A stretch of DNA of 18,451 nt from DUUI01 sp964627845 (GTDB lineage: Bacteria > Bacillota_I > Bacilli_A > Erysipelotrichales > Erysipelotrichaceae): assembly GCA_964627845.1 (NCBI GenBank), contig CAZVKL010000020.1, positions 1-18,451 on the forward strand. The letters run 5' to 3'. A model generated the notes under the pieces. The model did no database searches. It was not told where the DNA came from and saw only the letters and a list, made by a program, of their open reading frames with translations. The translations under genes were made by a program, and so were the position numbers. Of this stretch, positions 14,312 to 18,451 are shown in pieces (the first letter of the stretch is position 1; the number at the start of each line of letters is the position of its first letter).

Positions 14312-15142
14312 CTATCGAATAAACGCAAAGAATAAGATGACGACTAAACCTAAGGCAATTCGATAATATCCAAAGGCTTTAAAATCATTCTTTTTAATGT
14401 AGGCTAATAAGAATTTAATCGCAACAATTGAAACTAGAAACGAAACAATCGTTCCGACCGCTAAGACAATGATTTCATTGCTCGTGAAATTGAGTCCAAA
14501 TCCAACAATCTTTAATAAACTAGCACCAAACATCACTGGCACCGCCAAGAAGAAGGTAAATTCTGTGGCTATCGTTCTTGATAATCCAATCATAATTCCA
14601 CCCAAAATTGTTGCGCCAGAGCGAGAAGTTCCAGGGAAGACTGCAGCTAAGACTTGAAAGAGTCCAATGATTACCGCATCTCGATAAGTAATTTGGGCTA
14701 AACGATTCACGCGATCTGGATCATCCCCTGTCTTATTCTCAATGATTAAGAAGGCAATCCCAAAGAGGATCAACATGATACTTACCGTTTGCCAGTTCAT
14801 TAAATAATTATCGATCATATCATCGAATAAAATCCCGATAATAGCTGCTGGGACACAGGCGACTAAGATTTTCATCCACAAATCAAATGTTGGTTTGTCG
14901 ATACTGATCTTTCCAGTTTCCTCACTCTTCTTAAATGGCCACAACTTCCAAAAGTAAATGACGACGACTGCCATAATCGCGCCTAATTGGATGACGACTC
15001 TAAACATATTCATGAAGGCTTCACTTTGTTGTAAGGGTAGAATTTCTTCGACTAAAATTAAATGACCTGTCGATGAAATTGGTAACCACTCTGTTATTCC
15101 TTCAATAATTCCATAAAATATAACTTTTAATATTTCTAACAT
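14312..15142 (-). CDS. uppP: Undecaprenyl-diphosphatase
   Basis: UppP (BacA) removes one phosphate from undecaprenyl diphosphate in the membrane, recycling the lipid carrier for cell-wall or glycan assembly; extra copies give bacitracin tolerance. The 276-residue length and about eight helices are typical. Key residues are present: E14 and E18 in EGITEWLPISSTGHL with S24 and H27, and R174 in PGTSRSGAT, corresponding to the E. coli active site. AGAGGA precedes the ATG. It leads a two-gene operon with the CpXC gene and diverges from the esterase gene by 76 bp. In a wall-less relative it would point to another undecaprenyl-linked polymer. Confidence 0.95.
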   Translation of the reverse strand: MLEILKVIFYGIIEGITEWLPISSTGHLILVEEILPLQQSEAFMNMFRVVIQLGAIMAVVVIYFWKLWPFKKSEETGKISIDKPTFDLWMKILVACVPAAIIGILFDDMIDNYLMNWQTVSIMLILFGIAFLIIENKTGDDPDRVNRLAQITYRDAVIIGLFQVLAAVFPGTSRSGATILGGIMIGLSRTIATEFTFFLAVPVMFGASLLKIVGFGLNFTSNEIIVLAVGTIVSFLVSIVAIKFLLAYIKKNDFKAFGYYRIALGLVVILFFAFIR

Positions 15143-15170
15143 ACTAATTCCTCTTTAATCCCTATTGATT

Positions 15171-15200
15171 TTAACATATTTCAAATCGACATGATACAAT
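15171..15200 (+). promoter_or_regulatory. Promoter of the esterase gene
   Basis: TTAACA (15171-15176) and TACAAT (15195-15200) are 18 bp apart, with TG at 15192-15193 forming an extended -10. AAGGAG (15207-15212) follows, so the untranslated leader is short. Confidence 0.7.
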
Positions 15201-15218
15201 AAGCCCAAGGAGAATGTT

Positions 15219-16043
15219 ATGTCAAATTTTACTTTGGAAACACTTTATTTACCGTTTGATTTTGATCAAACCGAGCGTCGAGTCCGGATTTACTTACCTC
15301 AACATTATGAAACCAGCAACAAGCGTTACCCTGTCTTGTATATGCATGATGGACAAAATGTGTTTTATGATGAGGAATCCTATTCAACGATGTCATGGCG
15401 AGTCGTCGAAGCACTTAAACTTAATAAACTAGAGAATAAAGTAATTGTTGTGGCCATCGATCATGCTGGCGAACGACGTGTCGACGACTACTCACCCTAT
15501 AAGTTTGATTTCCCAATTGAGAATCATGATCAAATTTATACCCAAGGTCATGGTCAAGAATATGCTGATTTTATTGTCAATACACTAAAACCAGTGATTG
15601 ATGAAACGTATCCGACACTTCCCCAACGTAAATACACCGCATTATGTGGGAGCAGCTTAGGAGGTTTAATTACCGCTTATATCGCAGCTGAGTATAACGA
15701 AGTATTTAAATTCTATGGTGTCTTTTCGTTAGCCTCTCATTTTTGTGAGACTGACTTTTTAAATCACATCCAATCGTCATCAATTCGTAAAAAATCATTA
15801 ATCTATATTCAAACGGGGTCGGATGAAGGCTTGGATGAAAATAATCAGGGTTCGAAATTAATCTCTCAACAGTTTATTAATAATTCACTAAACTATCAAA
15901 AAGCCCTACTTTTAGCAGGACTTCATATCAATAATATTAAACTACATATTCATACTCAAGAAATTCATCGTGAACAATACTGGGCACAACACTTACCTAA
16001 GTTTATTGGTCTGTTTGCTCAAGAGATGAAATTATTTGATTAA
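15219..16043 (+). CDS. Alpha/beta-hydrolase esterase (enterochelin esterase-like)
   Basis: This 274-residue cytoplasmic hydrolase belongs to the putative esterase family (PF00756), which includes esterase D, enterochelin esterase Fes and the Bacillus trilactone hydrolase BesA. An N-terminal beta domain (RRVRIYLPQHYE) leads to YPVLYMHDGQNVF, the oxyanion region. The nucleophile elbow is G144-S-S146-L-G, the acid is probably D202 (TGSDEG) and the base H250. No signal peptide is seen. AAGGAG precedes the ATG. The gene has its own promoter and terminator and its last 12 bp overlap the SRAP gene tail to tail. A siderophore-ester role would fit the nearby catecholate importer, but the family is broad, so the substrate is open. 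Confidence 0.85.
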   Translation: MSNFTLETLYLPFDFDQTERRVRIYLPQHYETSNKRYPVLYMHDGQNVFYDEESYSTMSWRVVEALKLNKLENKVIVVAIDHAGERRVDDYSPYKFDFPIENHDQIYTQGHGQEYADFIVNTLKPVIDETYPTLPQRKYTALCGSSLGGLITAYIAAEYNEVFKFYGVFSLASHFCETDFLNHIQSSSIRKKSLIYIQTGSDEGLDENNQGSKLISQQFINNSLNYQKALLLAGLHINNIKLHIHTQEIHREQYWAQHLPKFIGLFAQEMKLFD

Positions 16044-16592
16044 AAAGGTTGGATTAGACTCTTGACACATTCTCAGCACATCTTGTGAGGATGTGTTTTT
16101 GTTTAAGTATTTCAACTCATCTTTGACTTGGAGGATGACGGGCATTCGATGGTGAACTTTCTTTAAATGCTTATTTGAATCCATTGTCAGAATTGAATAG
16201 ACCAGTCCCTGCTCTTCTTCTCTTACTATGCCAGCCATGGAAAAGACTTTTTGTTTATCAACAAAGATTTTTCTTTTTATCTTTTCATCTTGATCTTTTT
16301 CCCATTCAAAGAATGATGTCGCTGGTATTAAACATCTTGTTTCTAAGAACGCTTTTTTAAAAGTAGGTTTCTGGGTAATTGTTTCTAATCGAGCATTAAT
16401 CAAGGCTCTGCTTGAATAGGGATTACTAAATCCCCATTTCGCAAATGACAAAATAGGTCCCTCAACAAGAATAGGCTGAACTTGTGTAGGGAAGATCTCT
16501 GTCGAAGGATTGTATTGTGTGGATTCTATGTCTAGTCCATATCGGCTAGCAAATAAATCATAGGATAGTTCTAAGCTATATCGTCCACACAT
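16032..16592 (-). CDS. SRAP family abasic-site DNA-protein crosslink protein (YedK/HMCES-like)
   Basis: SRAP proteins bind abasic sites in single-stranded DNA and form a covalent link through Cys2, shielding the lesion. This 186-residue protein begins M-C2-GRY, which puts the Cys at the processed N-terminus as required. Other active residues are N66 in INARLET, E96 in SFFEWE and H148 in HHRMP. The overall order matches E. coli YedK; the length is slightly short for the family. Its start codon overlaps the stop of the UPF0173 gene by one base (TAATG), so it is translated by re-initiation. A terminator for the opposing esterase gene is embedded in its last 25 codons. Confidence 0.92.
   Translation of the reverse strand: MCGRYSLELSYDLFASRYGLDIESTQYNPSTEIFPTQVQPILVEGPILSFAKWGFSNPYSSRALINARLETITQKPTFKKAFLETRCLIPATSFFEWEKDQDEKIKRKIFVDKQKVFSMAGIVREEEQGLVYSILTMDSNKHLKKVHHRMPVILQVKDELKYLNKNTSSQDVLRMCQESNPTFLIK
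16065..16100 (+). terminator. Terminator of the esterase gene
   Basis: ACACATTCTCA (16065-16075) and TGAGGATGTGT (16086-16096) form an 11-bp stem (one G-T pair) with a 10-nt loop, followed by five T. It lies 21 bp after the esterase stop, wholly within the coding sequence of the SRAP gene on the other strand. Confidence 0.8.
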
Positions 16593-17272
16593 TAAAGAAC
16601 TATTTCCTCTTCTACTTCCATCACTTTTAATAGTTTTGGTATCTTCTCACTTAACTTATGTGGATCTTGTTTGATTAAATCGAAGGTATTGTAATGGATG
16701 GGAACCATCTTTCGTGGTTGTAGATAATGACATGCTTTTATAGCATCTTTAGGTCCCATCGTATAATTATCACCGATTGGCAAAAAGGCTATATCAATCC
16801 GTCCCTCTTCCGCATACATTCTCATATCACTAAATAATGCTGTATCGCCCGCATGATAAATAAGCTTTCCTTCACTTTGGATTAAGAAACCTCCTGGTTC
16901 TCCCATATAAATGGTGTCGCCATTTTCATCCACATAACCACTGGAGTGGTAAGCTCGGGTCATTTTCACTCGACCAAATGGAAAGTTGTACCCACCACCA
17001 ATGTTTAGTCCATGCACTCGATAGCCTTTATTCTCAAAATAGTCACACAGTTCTACAATGGAAATAATGACTGCATCATTGTTTTCAGCGATGATTTCTG
17101 TATCACCAACATGATCATTGTGGCCATGTGTAATTAATATATAGTCTGCTTCAATTGTTTGAGCATCTAACTCACTTAATGGATTATCCGTGATGAATGG
17201 ATCTATAATCAATTTTGTTCCTTCATCAAACTCGATGCTGACACATGCATGGCCATGATATTTTATTTTCAT
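16592..17272 (-). CDS. UPF0173 metal-dependent hydrolase (metallo-beta-lactamase fold)
   Basis: This 226-residue cytoplasmic protein has the UPF0173 (UlaG-like) layout: MKIKYHGHACVSIEF at the start, the metal motif H49-G-H51-N-D53-H54, a later His in the AYHSSGY segment, HAGDTALF with the bridging Asp, and a C-terminal PIHYNTFD. Two metal ions, usually Zn or Mn, are expected. Family members hydrolyse phosphodiester or lactone-like bonds; the substrate is unknown. The start at 17272 is chosen because AGGAGG lies just upstream; an in-frame ATG eight codons earlier would overlap the promoter. The SRAP gene follows with a 1-base overlap, making a two-gene operon. Confidence 0.92.
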   Translation of the reverse strand: MKIKYHGHACVSIEFDEGTKLIIDPFITDNPLSELDAQTIEADYILITHGHNDHVGDTEIIAENNDAVIISIVELCDYFENKGYRVHGLNIGGGYNFPFGRVKMTRAYHSSGYVDENGDTIYMGEPGGFLIQSEGKLIYHAGDTALFSDMRMYAEEGRIDIAFLPIGDNYTMGPKDAIKACHYLQPRKMVPIHYNTFDLIKQDPHKLSEKIPKLLKVMEVEEEIVL

Positions 17273-17294
17273 AAACGAACCTCCTGTTAATTCC

Positions 17295-17300
17295 ATTATA
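17295..17300 (-). promoter_or_regulatory. Possible -10 box of the UPF0173-SRAP operon
   Basis: TATAAT is present on the minus strand 23 bp before the start codon. No convincing -35 is seen at 16-18 bp. Confidence 0.4.
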
Positions 17301-17417
17301 TCTCATTTCTTATCCAAGCTGATGAATCATATTTAAAATGAGAATCGTTATGTTGATGGGACCCTTAGTCAACTTGATGACTTTATCCTAGAATACCAAT
17401 ATTTTTAATTTTTCATA

Positions 17418-17446
17418 TTGCGCAAAGATTTTTAATATGTTATTAT
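17418..17446 (+). promoter_or_regulatory. Promoter of tRNA-Asn
   Basis: TATTAT (17441-17446) has TG at 17438-17439, an extended -10. The -35 is weak (TTGCGC at 17418-17423, 17-bp spacer). The tRNA starts 12 bp after the -10. Confidence 0.55.
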
Positions 17447-17457
17447 GTTTGAGCAAC

Positions 17458-17533
17458 GCCTGAATAGCTCAGTCGGTAGAGCAACTGGCTGTTAACCAGT
17501 GGGTCCTTGGTTCGAGTCCATGTTCAGGCGCCA
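17458..17533 (+). tRNA. tRNA-Asn (anticodon GTT)
   Basis: This is a 76-nt cloverleaf with CCA encoded. The acceptor GCCTGAA pairs with TTCAGGC. The anticodon loop CTGTTAA lies between ACTGG and CCAGT, giving anticodon GTT (17491-17493). The T-stem (17506-17510 with 17518-17522) contains a T-T mismatch between 17507 and 17521; other stems are intact. A terminator follows. Confidence 0.96.
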
Positions 17534-17546
17534 TTTATAAATAACT

Positions 17547-17569
17547 AACACACTTCGGTGTGTTTTTTT
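17547..17569 (+). terminator. Terminator of tRNA-Asn
   Basis: AACACAC (17547-17553) and GTGTGTT (17558-17564) form a stem with a TTCG tetraloop, followed by a T run to 17569. Confidence 0.93.
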
Positions 17570-17575
17570 ATATTC

Positions 17576-17605
17576 AAAAGCCTCATTTTTTTGAATGAGA
17601 CTTTT
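17576..17605. terminator. Hairpin at the end of the MATE gene, probable terminator
   Basis: AAAAGCCTCATT (17576-17587) pairs with AATGAGACTTTT (17594-17605), one G-T pair, around a 6-nt loop. The stem begins in the MATE stop codon. The T tract on the minus strand is short, so termination may be partial. Confidence 0.55.
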
Positions 17606-18451
17606 AAATTTCACCAACTAAATCTATATCATGACCTGTGTCGGTTAGGTTTTTAACCCATTTTTCTTTTCTAAAATAGAAAGTAGTGACAATCATTTTA
17701 ACAGTGTCCGTTAATTGTCCCGCAATATAAACCACAAAGACATCGACATTGGTGAAATAAGCAAAATAACCGACAACAGAAAGATTTATCACCCACATAA
17801 ACCCAGCGTCCATAATTAAGGTTGAACGAGTATCTCCTCCTGCTCGAATGACAAAGAAGGATTGAGCATTATACATATAAATAAAGAAGAAGAGACCTTG
17901 AATTTGAATTAAGTTTCTAGCAAGTTGTCTGACCTCATCGGATACATTATAGAGATGAGGGGTAATATAAGAGGCTGTAAATAAGCCTACCCCAAACATA
18001 ACGGACATAAAACAAGCAAGTTGTAACATTTTATACCCATTGGCTCGAGCTTCATCTAACTGATTAGACCCTAATGGATGCGAAACCATCACCATCGTGG
18101 CGACAGCCATACCTGAGAACAAGACAAAGAATAAATCTGAAGTTGTCGATGAGATTGGTAGTGCCGCTAAGACATTTTCGCCTCTGGTTGCATAAAATTT
18201 ATACAACATGGCCATTCCTGCTGACCACCCTATTTCGTTAAGTAATAAGGGTAACGCTTTGATCGTGATCGCACGTTTTAAATCCGTATCAATTTTCAAT
18301 AAATCAAATAAACTTGTTGTAAAGCCAAAATCTTTTTTAATTAACGCATAAGTTAAGTACGCTAATTCAACAAAACGGGCAATAAGTGTTCCTAAAGCTG
18401 CCCCTAAGATTCCCATTTGTGGAAATCCAAAATGACCAAAGATTAAGATAT
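17604..18451 (-). CDS. MATE family efflux transporter, partial (N-terminus outside window)
   Basis: This is the C-terminal 281 residues of a MATE (multi-antimicrobial extrusion) transporter. MATE proteins export drugs or metabolites by sodium or proton antiport through 12 helices and usually have about 450 residues. The reading frame stays open to the right edge, and residues before the Met at 18416 (IFGHFGFPQ, then MGILGAALGTLIARFVEL) match the family, so that Met is internal. At least seven hydrophobic segments are visible; GENVLAALPISSTTSDLFFVLFSGMAVATMVMVSHPLG is the conserved start of the second half. The substrate cannot be assigned. Confidence 0.88.
   Translation of the reverse strand, partial: ILIFGHFGFPQMGILGAALGTLIARFVELAYLTYALIKKDFGFTTSLFDLLKIDTDLKRAITIKALPLLLNEIGWSAGMAMLYKFYATRGENVLAALPISSTTSDLFFVLFSGMAVATMVMVSHPLGSNQLDEARANGYKMLQLACFMSVMFGVGLFTASYITPHLYNVSDEVRQLARNLIQIQGLFFFIYMYNAQSFFVIRAGGDTRSTLIMDAGFMWVINLSVVGYFAYFTNVDVFVVYIAGQLTDTVKMIVTTFYFRKEKWVKNLTDTGHDIDLVGEI

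Noticed and set aside
17367..17382. AGTCA-N6-TGACT repeat before tRNA-Asn
   Set aside because: Short arms, no T run and no adjoining gene signal; likely chance.
18414..18416. Met at 18416 as the start of the MATE protein
   Set aside because: The frame remains open to the window edge and the upstream residues match MATE proteins, so the gene is cut by the window.

Overview
This is low-GC DNA from a Bacillota/Mollicutes-like bacterium. My best guess is a lineage near Acholeplasma or Izemoplasma. The signs are the A/T-rich codon use, AGGAGG-type ribosome sites, sigma-A-like promoters, and close resemblance of several proteins to Bacillus and Mollicutes families. TGA is used as a stop (for example at 2139, 7113, 8340, 9284 and 11205) and TGG as Trp, so the genetic code is standard, not the Mycoplasma code. 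No insertion sequence, phage gene, CRISPR array or rRNA is visible. The window is dense chromosomal DNA.

Layout, left to right. (1) A P-loop ATP-binding protein (minus) and an MFS exporter (plus) diverge around a small palindrome. (2) A two-gene module encodes a DUF1858 protein and a DUF438-hemerythrin-PAS protein, probably a redox or NO sensor; its promoter carries a 19-bp inverted repeat, and it ends in a strong terminator. (3) A pseudouridine-breakdown operon encodes an HTH-fused pseudouridine kinase (psuK), apparently starting on a non-AUG codon, and psuG. (4) Converging on it are a YczE-type membrane protein and a Gfo/Idh/MocA oxidoreductase. (5) A complete siderophore ABC importer follows, like Bacillus YclNOPQ (petrobactin): binding lipoprotein, two permeases and ATPase, with a DUF1801 protein as last gene. 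Its promoter has a perfect palindrome in the spacer, as expected of a metal-responsive operator. (6) A Cof-type HAD phosphatase lies upstream. (7) tRNA-Glu and tRNA-Lys each have their own promoter and terminator. (8) An SDR oxidoreductase lacking the catalytic Lys is followed by a small acidic protein. (9) uppP is followed by a CpXC zinc-ribbon protein. (10) An enterochelin-esterase-like hydrolase (plus) converges on an SRAP protein and a UPF0173 metallo-hydrolase (minus). (11) tRNA-Asn follows. (12) A MATE exporter runs off the right edge.

Functionally, the window combines iron scavenging (importer, possible iron chaperone DUF1801, possible siderophore esterase), nucleoside salvage (psuK-psuG), lipid-carrier recycling (uppP), DNA abasic-site protection (SRAP), export (MFS, MATE) and sensing (DUF438). 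I found no clearly new multigene system. The items most worth a second look are the psuK start and control region, the palindromic operators, and the SDR active-site substitution.
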